Assembly: GCA_020634155.1 (NCBI GenBank) | Contig: JACKCI010000001.1 | Location: forward strand, 868,001 to 932,000 | Source: Anaerolineales bacterium | GTDB lineage: Bacteria > Chloroflexota > Anaerolineae > Aggregatilineales > J027 | Reading direction: 5' to 3' | DNA length: 64,000 nt | Shown: positions 7,612 through 15,981 of the stretch, in pieces | Numbering within the stretch: the stretch's first letter is position 1 | How the letters are laid out: every line of letters begins with the position of its first letter | The notes under the pieces: model-generated | Database searches by the model: none | The model's input: only the letters and a program-made list of their open reading frames with translations | What the model was told of the DNA's origin: nothing | Made by a program: the position numbers and the translations under genes

Positions 7612-8493
7612 ATGAAACGCGCAATTTTGCTTATTGGAATAACTGTATTTTTGTTGGTGGCCTGCGAAGGGAGTGACAGCAACCAAGACCCAGAGGCAAC
7701 TTCACCCATCAGCCAACCCACACCCGAAGACCTCGCCGCCACTGTAAACGGACAACCTATTACCCGCGCTCAACTTGATAACGAGATTAATGCCCGTGCC
7801 AGCCGAAGCCAAGCGGCTGACCCCACAGCCTTCGCTATTGAGGTATTGGAAAGTATGATTAACCAAACCCTGATTGAGCAATACGCCGCCGCTAACAACA
7901 TCATTATAAGCGGGGAACAGGTGCAAACGGAAATCGATGCACTGAACGCGGCTGCTACTGAGAACCAAATGACTCTCAATGAGATTACTGGTTACCCCGA
8001 ATCAATGCTGACGCAAAAAGTACGGGAAAATCTCATCACTCAAGCTGTCATTACCGCGATTGTAGCCGAAGTCCCCACCACAGCACCTCAAGTCCATGCC
8101 CGCCATATCTTGGTCAAATCAGAGAGCGAAGCCCGTGATATTTTAGACCAACTCGCCAACGGTGCAGATTTTGGGGATTTAGCAGCCCAGTATTCGTTAG
8201 ATGTTTCAACTGCCCCAGCAGGTGGTGACCTTGGCTGGATTGCACATGGCGACCTCTTGCAGCCAGAAATTGAAGCGGTACTCTTTGACATGCCCGCCCA
8301 ATCGCGTTGGCCCGATCCAGTATCAAGCGCACTCGGCTATCATGTGTTGGAAGTCCTAGAACGGGATGAAACACGACAACTAGATGAAGCGGGCTTGGCT
8401 TTCCAACAACAGCAGGCCTTTAGCACATGGCTAGAAACGCAACGCACCATCGCAAGCATTACTCGCTATGTTGAGCGCGATCTAGGCGAATAG
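7612..8493 (+). CDS. Parvulin-type peptidyl-prolyl isomerase lipoprotein (PrsA/SurA-like)
   Basis: An extracytoplasmic folding factor. The 293-residue protein begins with a lipoprotein signal peptide ending in the lipobox LLVAC (Cys at residue 19), followed by an acidic Ser/Pro linker. About 45-150 is the SurA_N-like helical chaperone domain (VNGQPITRAQLDNEI). About 165-260 is the PpiC rotamase domain (VHARHILVKSESEARDIL ... LGYHVLEVLERD). The ATG at 7612 is chosen over the upstream in-frame alternative because it begins the signal peptide and has AAAGG before it. The three surface-protein genes that follow are plausible clients. Confidence 0.9.
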   Translation: MKRAILLIGITVFLLVACEGSDSNQDPEATSPISQPTPEDLAATVNGQPITRAQLDNEINARASRSQAADPTAFAIEVLESMINQTLIEQYAAANNIIISGEQVQTEIDALNAAATENQMTLNEITGYPESMLTQKVRENLITQAVITAIVAEVPTTAPQVHARHILVKSESEARDILDQLANGADFGDLAAQYSLDVSTAPAGGDLGWIAHGDLLQPEIEAVLFDMPAQSRWPDPVSSALGYHVLEVLERDETRQLDEAGLAFQQQQAFSTWLETQRTIASITRYVERDLGE

Positions 8494-8522
8494 GCTATAC
8501 TTAGTCAGCAAGGAGAACTCAG

Positions 8523-8828
8523 ATGAAAAAAGATGGGTTGGAAGTCTATGATTTTGTGAGCGTCTTTTTTGTCGCATTGACAGGTGCGGTGTGCTTAGTG
8601 ACGCTTCTCATTATGACGGGTCTTGTCTCACCCGGCGCATTTGCCGTGGAAGACCCCACTGCCACCGTCACCCAAATCGGACCCGTCACAATCACCCCCA
8701 GCCCTCCTCCGCCAACATCAACGGCAACGGCGACTGCAATTTTCATTGAGCCGAGTCCATCACCCACATGGACAGATTTTCCAACAGCGACCATTACTAC
8801 TACACCTACCCAGACTCCGAGTCCCTAG
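8523..8828 (+). CDS. Small membrane-anchored Thr/Pro-rich protein, truncated paralogue of the next gene
   Basis: A 101-residue protein with a transmembrane segment at about residues 13-38 (DFVSVFFVALTGAVCLVTLL) and a Thr/Pro/Ser-rich tail. Residues 6-60 and the SPTWTDFPT block match the product of the gene at 8852, which continues into a folded head domain; here a TAG stops the protein within the stalk. AAGGAG precedes the ATG. It is either a stalk-only relative or the product of a duplication that lost its 3' end. No function is recognised. Confidence 0.75.
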   Translation: MKKDGLEVYDFVSVFFVALTGAVCLVTLLIMTGLVSPGAFAVEDPTATVTQIGPVTITPSPPPPTSTATATAIFIEPSPSPTWTDFPTATITTTPTQTPSP

Positions 8829-8851
8829 TACCCACAAGGAGACCAAAGCAC

Positions 8852-9685
8852 ATGCGGCAACAGGGAAGCGAAATTTATGATTTATTCAGTGTGTTCTTTC
8901 TGGCCCTTAGCGGCTTTGTTTGCATTATTTCGGTGATGATTATTGGCGATTTAGTCTCGGCTGGCCCCTTTGAGCCTGAAGTCCCAACCGGAACGCCAAC
9001 GCTACTAGGGCAGGTCACGCTCACCCCTAGTCCAGAAGTGCCCACGGAGACACAAGTACCTGAGACCGAAGTCCCCACCGCCTCACCGACATGGACAGAC
9101 TTCCCAACCCAAACCCCCAGCGATACCCCAACCGCGACCTTTTCGCGCACGCCAAGCTTGACACGGACGCCAACGCCCTCCAGCACACCAACCAACACAC
9201 TGACGCCAACGATCACGAACACACCAGAGCCAACTGAAACACCCGCTCCACCAACCGAGACACCTGTCGAAGACACCGCCACCCCCACCGAGACAGCTAC
9301 TGCTACCGAGGAAGACTTCCCGATAGTAGCACGGGCCGACACACCCATCTATCGAGATGCCTATACCCACCCCGGTTGTCGGTGGCAAGGAGTCGCAGGG
9401 GATCTAACACTGCTCAGTGGAGAGGCAGGGCTTGGTTATGTAATTCGGGTCACGGGGGCCAATCTCGCAGGCCCATTAAGTCAAGCGACAGGCACCAACG
9501 CCAATTATGGGACATCTGGCTGGGAAGTGCAGTTAGCTGTAGCTCCTGTGGCTGGGCGCTATCAGGTGCAAGTCTTTAGTGCAGATGGCACCCAACCACT
9601 CTCCAAAGCTGTCGAATTGCAATTTGGCGGCAATTGTCAACAAAACCTTGCCATCGTCAATTTTGTCCAGAATCGCCCCTTTTAA
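8852..9685 (+). CDS. Surface protein: membrane anchor, Thr/Pro stalk, two-cysteine head domain
   Basis: A 277-residue protein starting at the ATG at 8852 (AAGGAG upstream; a longer frame begins at 8768 inside the previous gene and is rejected). The order is: cytoplasmic residues 1-10, transmembrane about 11-35, Thr/Pro-rich stalk about 45-170, head domain about 175-277. The head has a GCRW motif near its start, a TGTNANYGTSGWEVQL block in the middle, and a CQQNLAIVNFVQ end. The same head occurs in the next gene. The two Cys are placed to close a disulfide around the beta-rich head. The head family is not recognised; the stalk is a likely O-glycosylation target. Confidence 0.8.
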   Translation: MRQQGSEIYDLFSVFFLALSGFVCIISVMIIGDLVSAGPFEPEVPTGTPTLLGQVTLTPSPEVPTETQVPETEVPTASPTWTDFPTQTPSDTPTATFSRTPSLTRTPTPSSTPTNTLTPTITNTPEPTETPAPPTETPVEDTATPTETATATEEDFPIVARADTPIYRDAYTHPGCRWQGVAGDLTLLSGEAGLGYVIRVTGANLAGPLSQATGTNANYGTSGWEVQLAVAPVAGRYQVQVFSADGTQPLSKAVELQFGGNCQQNLAIVNFVQNRPF

Positions 9686-9691
9686 CGCTGC

Positions 9692-10471
9692 ATGAATACT
9701 GCACCGCCGCAACTCCCACCACCATCTCGGCCTAAAGGTCGGGGTGGTGCGTGGGTACTAGACCTCATCACAGCCATTTTTCTCATTGGCTCAGTGGTGA
9801 TGGTCAGCATCACGATTCTGATTATCAACAACCCAGCGGTTGGCCTGAACCCCTTCCCACACGCCATCTTGCCAACCAAGTTTCAGACCCCCACCCCAAC
9901 CTTGACCTTCACCCCTTCGACCACCCCCACGCCTACCGTCACACCCTTCCCGCCAACACCCACCCCAACCATTACCCTGACACCAACCATTACCTCTACA
10001 CCAGAGCCAACCTTGACCCCAACCCCTGTTGTAGCTGGTATTCAATCGGCTCCTACCTTAGAGCCTGTCCCCACCCTCGAACCCGTCAACCTACCCACCA
10101 TTGGGGTACAGTACGATTTTCCGTTTATTGCTCGCCCCGTCCGTTATGAAGGCAATACCAATGTGCAAGGCTGCCAATGGATGAGCATTGCGGGTAACGC
10201 CACAGGCTTAGGTGGTGAACCCTTGACCGACCTTGCCGTGCAAATTTTGGGTGATGACTTTGAATACATCGCCTTTACGGGTAGCAATACCAATTTCGGT
10301 ATCTCCGGCTTTGAGGTACAGATTGCTGCCAGCCCACGCCGCGATACGTTTGAAATCCAGTTATTGGGGCCAACTGGACTGCCTGTCTCAGATTTCATTG
10401 ATGTAGTCACAGGGGAAAGCTGCGAGACCAATGTGGCAGTTGTGGAGTTTGTGCAGGTCACAGATTACTAA
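9692..10471 (+). CDS. Surface protein paralogue with anchor, Thr/Pro stalk and two-cysteine head
   Basis: A 259-residue protein 6 nt after the previous gene. A Pro-rich cytoplasmic start is followed by a transmembrane segment at about 25-48, a TPTPT-rich stalk at about 65-115 and a head at about 150-259 with GCQW, TGSNTNFGISGFEVQI and CETNVAVVEFVQ. These match the three landmark blocks of the preceding protein, so the heads are homologous, while the anchors are not obviously so. The function is unknown; the layout suits cell-surface display beyond the wall. Confidence 0.8.
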   Translation: MNTAPPQLPPPSRPKGRGGAWVLDLITAIFLIGSVVMVSITILIINNPAVGLNPFPHAILPTKFQTPTPTLTFTPSTTPTPTVTPFPPTPTPTITLTPTITSTPEPTLTPTPVVAGIQSAPTLEPVPTLEPVNLPTIGVQYDFPFIARPVRYEGNTNVQGCQWMSIAGNATGLGGEPLTDLAVQILGDDFEYIAFTGSNTNFGISGFEVQIAASPRRDTFEIQLLGPTGLPVSDFIDVVTGESCETNVAVVEFVQVTDY

Positions 10472-10665
10472 AGATTCACCTCATAATCTGATTCAGTGGT
10501 TGTCATTGAGAAAACTTCCATAGCCTTTGCTAAGTATTGACTCAACCCAAGTGTAGGAGGTCTAGGTTTGTCAACCAAGCCTTACTGAAATTCTTACAGA
10601 GATTTTTTAATCTTCTAATGTGGGGTATGCTATGCTTATGGGGATAGCAACGGAGTATTTAACTG

Positions 10666-13155
10666 ATGATGAGATATGACCGTTTTACCGAGAGGGCGCA
10701 AGATGCCGCAGCCCGCTCCTATGAGATTCTGCAACGGTATGGACACAACCAAGTCGATACCGAACACCTCTTGCTGGCCCTACTCGAACAACCGGAAGGT
10801 GTCATTTCTGCCCTCCTAGAGAAAATGGCGATTCCGGTTGAACCTCTCCGCGCCAAGCTCGATGAGGTCTTAAAGGCTACCCCGCGTTCCGCCGTTTATG
10901 GCGGAGGGACTGGGCAGGTCTTTATTACGCCACGGGTGAAGCGCGTGATTGACCTTGCCAATGAAGAAGCCAATCGCCTCCGCGATGAATACATCTCCAC
11001 CGAGCATATTTTCCTCGCCATCTTGAGCGAGAACCGCACCCCATCACACCGTATCCTCAAAGAAGCGGGGGTCACTAAAGAGCGCGTCGTGGAAGTCATT
11101 AAAGAACTGCGCGGTGGGCAGCGTGTAACCGACCCCCAAGCCGAAAGCCGCTATGGGGTCTTAGATAAGTTCTCGCGTGAATTGACCCAACTAGCCCGTG
11201 AAGGCAAACTTGACCCCGTAATTGGACGCGATGATGAGATTTTGCGCGTGATTCAGATTCTCTGTCGCCGTACCAAGAATAACCCCGTTCTCATTGGCGA
11301 GGCAGGTGTCGGCAAGACCGCCATTGTGGAAGGTTTGGCGCAAAAGATTGTCAATGCTGATGTGCCTGAACTCCTGCTCAATCGGAAGGTGGTCTCTTTA
11401 GACCTCGGCGCAATGGTGGCGGGTAGCCGTTTTCGTGGTGAGTTTGAAGAGCGCCTCAAGGCGGCAATGGATGAAATCCAACGCAGCGCAGGCGAGATTA
11501 TCTTGTTCATTGATGAATTGCATCAGGTCGTTGGGGCTGGGGCGGCCTCTGGCTCATTGGATGCCAGTAACATGATGAAGCCCGCACTAGCACGCGGTGA
11601 ACTCAATTGTATTGGAGCCACCACCCTTGATGAATACCGCCAACATATTGAGCGCGACTCGGCACTCGACCGCCGCTTTGCACCCGTCTTTGTCGATGAG
11701 CCAACTGTGGATGATACCATCGAAATGCTCAAGGGCTTACGTGACCGTTACGAAGCCCACCACAATGTGACCTTCTCCGATGAAGCTTTGGTCGCAGCAG
11801 TGAAACTCAGCCATCGCTATGTAACTGACCGCCGCCTACCGGATAAAGCTATTGACCTGATGGATGAAGCAGCCTCACGCTTACGGGTAGCACTCTATTC
11901 GATGCCACCCGACCTCAAACAGATGAAGCGTGAACTCGATCAACTCAATGCAGAGATGGAGCAAGCCGCCCTCTCCCAGAACTATGAGCAAGCTGCCAAC
12001 CTCAAGATGCAAGTGGCGCGGGTTGAAGAAGACTATGAGCACATGGTCGAAAACTGGCAACGAGAAAACACCCTTGACGAGGTAGTCGATGAGGACGACA
12101 TCGCCCTTGTCTTGGCGCAATGGACAGGCATTCCTGTTAATCAGATGCTGGAAACCGAAGCCGAGAAGCTTCTGCGGATGGAGGAAGAGCTGCATCAACG
12201 TATTATTGGGCAATCGGCTGCCGTCAGCGTCATCTCAGATGCCATCCGCCGTGCCCGTTCAGGCCTCAAAGACCCCAAGCGCCCCATTGGGTCGTTTATC
12301 TTCCTTGGCAGTAGCGGCGTGGGCAAGACTGAACTCGCCAAAGCTCTTGCTGAATTCATGTTCGATGACGAGGAAGCTCTTGTTCGCATTGACATGAGCG
12401 AATACCGTGAGCAGCACACCGTCAGCCGCCTGTTTGGTGCCCCTCCCGGCTATGTCGGCTATGAAGAGGGTGGTCAACTCACGGAGGCGGTGCGCCGACG
12501 TCCCTACCGTGTCATCCTCTTTGATGAGATTGAAAAAGCCCACGCCGATGTTTGGAATGCCCTCCTACAAATCCTTGAAGATGGGCGTTTGACCGATGGG
12601 CAAGGCCGCACCGTTGATTTCCGCAATACCGTCATTATCATGACCAGCAACCTTGGTACTGAGTTTGCCAATAAGGGGGGCGCGTTGGGCTTTATCCCCG
12701 CAGGCGATAAAGATGCCATTGCCGACCATAAACGCATTGAGAAGGCCATGCGCGATACGTTCCGTCCGGAGTTCCTCAATCGTATTGATGAAATCGTTAT
12801 CTTCAACCCCCTCACCCAAGCCGATGTCGAACAGATTGTAGACTTGCAGATGCAAAGTATCTCAATTCGCCTAGAAGAACGTGGCCTCTATGTCGAATTA
12901 GCGGAGTCGGCGCGAGCATGGTTAGCACATGAAGGCTTTGACCAGCAATATGGAGCGCGGCCTTTACGTCGGGCACTCCAGCACTATGTCGAAAGTCCAC
13001 TGAGTGTGAAGCTGCTCAAAGGAGAGTTCCAGAGCGGGGACATGATTCATATCGACGCCGATGAGAATGGGTTGATTTTCAAACGCTATACGGGATCAAT
13101 TGTAGACCCAACTGCTGATGAACCCGCCCATACCGACTACGATATGATGAATTAG
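10666..13155 (+). CDS. clpC: ClpC-type AAA+ unfoldase
   Basis: Hexameric ATP-driven unfoldase that feeds substrates to ClpP. The 829-residue protein has the double Clp-N repeat (about 5-145, with TEHLLLALLE and STEHIFLAIL), AAA-1 with Walker A GEAGVGKT near 211, a UVR-like coiled segment (NYEQAANLKMQVARVEEDY) near 445, AAA-2 with GSSGVGKT near 548, and the C-terminal D2-small domain. The ALGFIPA loop near 674 is the LGF-type ClpP-docking loop, and the middle domain is short, so ClpC fits better than ClpB. The 194 nt upstream (10472-10665) contain no gene and no CIRCE or CtsR-like repeat. Confidence 0.92.
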   Translation: MMRYDRFTERAQDAAARSYEILQRYGHNQVDTEHLLLALLEQPEGVISALLEKMAIPVEPLRAKLDEVLKATPRSAVYGGGTGQVFITPRVKRVIDLANEEANRLRDEYISTEHIFLAILSENRTPSHRILKEAGVTKERVVEVIKELRGGQRVTDPQAESRYGVLDKFSRELTQLAREGKLDPVIGRDDEILRVIQILCRRTKNNPVLIGEAGVGKTAIVEGLAQKIVNADVPELLLNRKVVSLDLGAMVAGSRFRGEFEERLKAAMDEIQRSAGEIILFIDELHQVVGAGAASGSLDASNMMKPALARGELNCIGATTLDEYRQHIERDSALDRRFAPVFVDEPTVDDTIEMLKGLRDRYEAHHNVTFSDEALVAAVKLSHRYVTDRRLPDKAIDLMDEAASRLRVALYSMPPDLKQMKRELDQLNAEMEQAALSQNYEQAANLKMQVARVEEDYEHMVENWQRENTLDEVVDEDDIALVLAQWTGIPVNQMLETEAEKLLRMEEELHQRIIGQSAAVSVISDAIRRARSGLKDPKRPIGSFIFLGSSGVGKTELAKALAEFMFDDEEALVRIDMSEYREQHTVSRLFGAPPGYVGYEEGGQLTEAVRRRPYRVILFDEIEKAHADVWNALLQILEDGRLTDGQGRTVDFRNTVIIMTSNLGTEFANKGGALGFIPAGDKDAIADHKRIEKAMRDTFRPEFLNRIDEIVIFNPLTQADVEQIVDLQMQSISIRLEERGLYVELAESARAWLAHEGFDQQYGARPLRRALQHYVESPLSVKLLKGEFQSGDMIHIDADENGLIFKRYTGSIVDPTADEPAHTDYDMMN

Positions 13156-13162
13156 GACGCAA

Positions 13163-13190
13163 GGTGGCCCCTCTCATCAGGGGGGTCACT
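13163..13190. terminator. Imperfect GC-rich hairpin between clpC and the convergent gene
   Basis: GTGGCCCCT and AGGGGGGTCAC can pair around TCATC with a bulge. There is no strong U-tract on either side, so it is a weak or factor-assisted terminator at best. It includes the stop codon of the convergent gene. Confidence 0.35.
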
Positions 13191-14520
13191 TATCATTGTT
13201 AGCGACCACAAAAAGCCGCCATTCTCCGTCTACCCCCTTGAGCTGATGAAGTCCACGATCTTCAAATTGAATACCAGAACCAACCACCAAGTCCTTAACG
13301 GTGCTAGACACCACAATCTCATTCGCCTTAGCTTGGCCCAATACGCGGGCTGCAATGTGTACAGCCACACCACTAATATCTTCACCTCCGATCACGCACT
13401 CGCCCGTATGCAAGCCAGCCCGCACCTCAACGCCAAGGGTGTTCACAGCCTCTTGAATGGCTGCCGCGCACCGTATCGCACGACTAGGGCCATCAAACAG
13501 CACTAGAAAGCCATCGCCAGTTGTTTTCACTTCGCGTCCACGGAAGCGGTCTATTTCACGCCGTATCAGGTGATGGTGGTTTTCCAAGAGTCTGGACCAT
13601 TGAGCATCTCCAAGCGTCACTGCTCGTATCGTGGAATTGACAATATCTGTGAATAACACCGTTGCCAGCACACGGTCTATATCCATAATTGAGCGCACCC
13701 CTGTCAAAAATTCCTCAATCTCTGCGACAATATCGCCCTCTTTATCCGTCCACCACATATGGTCTTGCCCAGCAAGCTCAACATATTTGGCATTTGGAAT
13801 ACGCTGTGCCAGATACCGCCCTCCCTCAACCAAAGTCGCTCGGTCGTGCTTACGATGTAGAACCAATGTCGGCACTTGGATAGTGGGTAAAATAGCCCGC
13901 ACATCAATTTGTTGATACATGCGTATCAATTCCATGGCAGCCCCCGGACTCGCGGAGAGATGGATAAATTTCTGCCACCACAACCGAAATCGTTCATCAT
14001 TAGCCATTGACGGTGCCCAATAGTCAAGGTCAATGCCGGGATTAGTCCAAATGTTAGGGATGTTCTCAATCCAGTTTTCAAACTGGTAGGGCTTTAATGC
14101 CCATGGGTAATCCTCACTATGAGACCCTTTTGCAAATGAGCCATAAAGTACCAACGCCGAGATTCGCTGGGGATGAGTCGCAGCGAAAAGAACACTCATG
14201 GGGCTACCTTCCGAAAACCCTAGCAACACGGTACGGTCAACCCCAACCGCATTCATGACGGCTAAAACATCCTCTATGCGATCTTCTAGCGTTTGTACAC
14301 TGTGGTTGCGATCCGAAAGACCTGTTCCTACTTTGTCGAAACAGATTAAGCGGCAAAACGACCCCAGTCGGATTAATTGACGATTGAAGTTCGGCTCTTC
14401 CCACATGTATTCTAAATTTGAGACAAACCCCGGCACAAAAATTAGGGTATGTGGCCCATCTCCAATGACTTGATAGGCAATATAGGCATCTCGACTCTTG
14501 ACGTAATGTGTGGCAACCAT
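13186..14520 (-). CDS. Alpha/beta hydrolase fused to a class III nucleotidyl cyclase domain
   Basis: A 444-residue two-domain protein. Residues about 1-275 are an alpha/beta hydrolase with the nucleophile elbow GFSEG near residue 100, the acid loop near LHRKHD and the base His in AGQDHMWW. Residues about 280-444 are an adenylate/guanylate-cyclase domain with the metal-binding FTDIV and KTTGDG motifs. The transition-state Asn/Arg motif reads AVHIAAR, so the usual Asn is His while Arg is kept. That variant is known to recur in this fusion family, so cyclase activity is uncertain. The product could respond to a small hydrophobic ligand; no partner is encoded nearby. Confidence 0.85.
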   Translation of the reverse strand: MVATHYVKSRDAYIAYQVIGDGPHTLIFVPGFVSNLEYMWEEPNFNRQLIRLGSFCRLICFDKVGTGLSDRNHSVQTLEDRIEDVLAVMNAVGVDRTVLLGFSEGSPMSVLFAATHPQRISALVLYGSFAKGSHSEDYPWALKPYQFENWIENIPNIWTNPGIDLDYWAPSMANDERFRLWWQKFIHLSASPGAAMELIRMYQQIDVRAILPTIQVPTLVLHRKHDRATLVEGGRYLAQRIPNAKYVELAGQDHMWWTDKEGDIVAEIEEFLTGVRSIMDIDRVLATVLFTDIVNSTIRAVTLGDAQWSRLLENHHHLIRREIDRFRGREVKTTGDGFLVLFDGPSRAIRCAAAIQEAVNTLGVEVRAGLHTGECVIGGEDISGVAVHIAARVLGQAKANEIVVSSTVKDLVVGSGIQFEDRGLHQLKGVDGEWRLFVVANNDK

Positions 14521-14642
14521 TGAGCATCTATCCTTTGTCCGTAGGTATCAGTGTAGTAGAATTTGTCGGCGAACAAAAGATTAGTGTAAGATTAAAAATC
14601 ATTGATGCGTCCAAATGCCGTAGCGTTAGGGTATCGAAAATC

Positions 14643-14894
14643 ATGGATGTGAATGAACGTCTCAAAGCCTTGTTAGATTGCCTGACTTCCACTGAAGAAG
14701 ATGAAGCAGATTGCTCAGAATTTGATCTTGAAATTGATTGTTTAGCCGAGTGGCTTGCCAGCGGCGCGCCTGTCAGTATCATCAAACCCCGTATTCAAGC
14801 TCATCTGGAGCATAGCGCCGACTGTAAAGAGGAGTTTGATGCACTGGTATCCATCTTGAAAGCGGCTGAATCGGGTGAACTCGATAAAGAGTAA
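14643..14894 (+). CDS. Small acidic protein resembling a degenerate anti-sigma zinc-finger domain
   Basis: An 83-residue protein from the ATG at 14643; an in-frame extension to 14508 would run into the divergent gene's start and is not used. The C-terminal half (RIQAHLEHSADCKEEFDALVS) is like the HxxxCxxC region of anti-sigma zinc-binding proteins in which only His and one Cys remain, and residues about 15-30 are strongly acidic. No sigma-factor gene is adjacent. It lies 62 nt before trxB in the same direction. The call is tentative; it could be a simple cytoplasmic helical protein. Confidence 0.55.
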   Translation: MDVNERLKALLDCLTSTEEDEADCSEFDLEIDCLAEWLASGAPVSIIKPRIQAHLEHSADCKEEFDALVSILKAAESGELDKE

Positions 14895-14956
14895 GAAAGC
14901 CCCCTGTTGTTACATCAGAATATATAGATAAGCATCAATACAAGTAGAGGAAATCC

Positions 14957-15922
14957 ATGCAACACGAACAAGTTGTGATTATTGGTTCCGGTCCTGCTGG
15001 GCTTACCGCAGCCATCTATACCGGACGGGCCAAACTCAATCCCCTAGTTATTGTTGGGCCACAAATGGGGGGGCAAGTCTCCCTCACCCATGAAGTTGAA
15101 AACTACCCCGGTTTCCCTGAAGGGCTAACAGGCGCTGAACTGGTTGAGCGAATGCGTGCCCAAGCCGAGCGCTTTGGTACCCGCTTTGAATATAGCTCCA
15201 TTGTCGAGGTCGATTTTACGCACGGTCGCCCCTTCACCCTCAAAGATGACAATGGCAAAACATACACCGCCGATACGGTGTTGGTGACATCGGGTGCTTC
15301 TCCCCGCAAACTCGGCATTCCGGGCGAGGAAGAGCTATTGGGTCGCGGTGTGAGCTACTGCGGCACTTGTGACGGCTTCTTCTTCCGTGGCAAAGAGATT
15401 GTGGTTGTCGGTGGTGGTGATAGTGCTATTGAAGAGGGTATCTTCCTCACCCGTTTCGCCACCAAGGTGGAAGTCATTCACCGCCGCGATAGTCTACGGG
15501 CGGGGCGCTTCCTGCAACAGCGGGCCTTCAAGAACGAGAAGATGAACTTTGTTTGGAACACCGTCATTGAGTCCATCGGTGGCTCCGACTCGGTTGACCA
15601 TGTACGCCTCCGCAATATCGAAACGGGCGAGACCTATGACCACCCCACCGAAGGCGTCTTTATCTTTATCGGCCATGACCCCAACAACAATATCTATAAG
15701 GGTCAATTGGAGATGAGCGACGAGGGTTATGTCATTACTGATCATCTAATGCGGACAAACATTGAAGGCATATACGCAGCAGGTGAAATTCAAGACCCGA
15801 TTTATCGCCAAGTCGCTTCCTCAGTGGGTCAAGGCACAATGGCGGCGATGTCTTTGGAACGCTGGCTCTCAGAGCATGAAGATGAAATCCACGCCGAGCC
15901 AGATTTGACGACTGAAAGCTAA
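14957..15922 (+). CDS. trxB: Thioredoxin-disulfide reductase
   Basis: FAD enzyme that reduces thioredoxin with NADPH. The 321-residue protein has the FAD-binding GSGPAG at residues 9-14, the redox motif CGTCDG near 135 (CATCDG in most members) and the NADP-binding GGGDSAIEEG near 155, and ends with the second FAD block (TNIEGIYAAGE). The length and domain order are those of low-molecular-weight bacterial TrxB. AGAGGAAA precedes the ATG. Followed by a strong terminator. Confidence 0.95.
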   Translation: MQHEQVVIIGSGPAGLTAAIYTGRAKLNPLVIVGPQMGGQVSLTHEVENYPGFPEGLTGAELVERMRAQAERFGTRFEYSSIVEVDFTHGRPFTLKDDNGKTYTADTVLVTSGASPRKLGIPGEEELLGRGVSYCGTCDGFFFRGKEIVVVGGGDSAIEEGIFLTRFATKVEVIHRRDSLRAGRFLQQRAFKNEKMNFVWNTVIESIGGSDSVDHVRLRNIETGETYDHPTEGVFIFIGHDPNNNIYKGQLEMSDEGYVITDHLMRTNIEGIYAAGEIQDPIYRQVASSVGQGTMAAMSLERWLSEHEDEIHAEPDLTTES

Positions 15923-15940
15923 CACGAAAGACTTCATTTT

Positions 15941-15981
15941 CAACAGCGGGAGGCTTTGTTAATGCTCCCGCTGTTGTTTTT
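15941..15981 (+). terminator. Strong intrinsic terminator of trxB
   Basis: A perfect 12 bp stem, CAACAGCGGGAG (15941-15952) with CTCCCGCTGTTG (15965-15976), is followed by TTTTT on the plus strand. The minus-strand side lacks a U-tract. The right arm lies inside the 3' end of the convergent MBL gene. Confidence 0.9.

Noticed and set aside
7482..7742. N-terminal extension of the minus-strand gene at 6693
   Set aside because: It would overlap the divergent lipoprotein gene's promoter and signal peptide; the extension has no conserved-looking sequence, and the ATG at 7481 has a ribosome site.
8960..10040. Repetitive CCAAC/ACACC-rich DNA resembling a repeat array
   Set aside because: There are no regular spacers or identical direct repeats; it is degenerate coding for Thr/Pro-rich protein stalks, not a CRISPR array.
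10472..10665. Search for CIRCE or CtsR sites upstream of clpC
   Set aside because: No TTAGCACTC-type or AGGTCA-type repeat was found; a TATGCT at 10626 has no convincing -35 partner.
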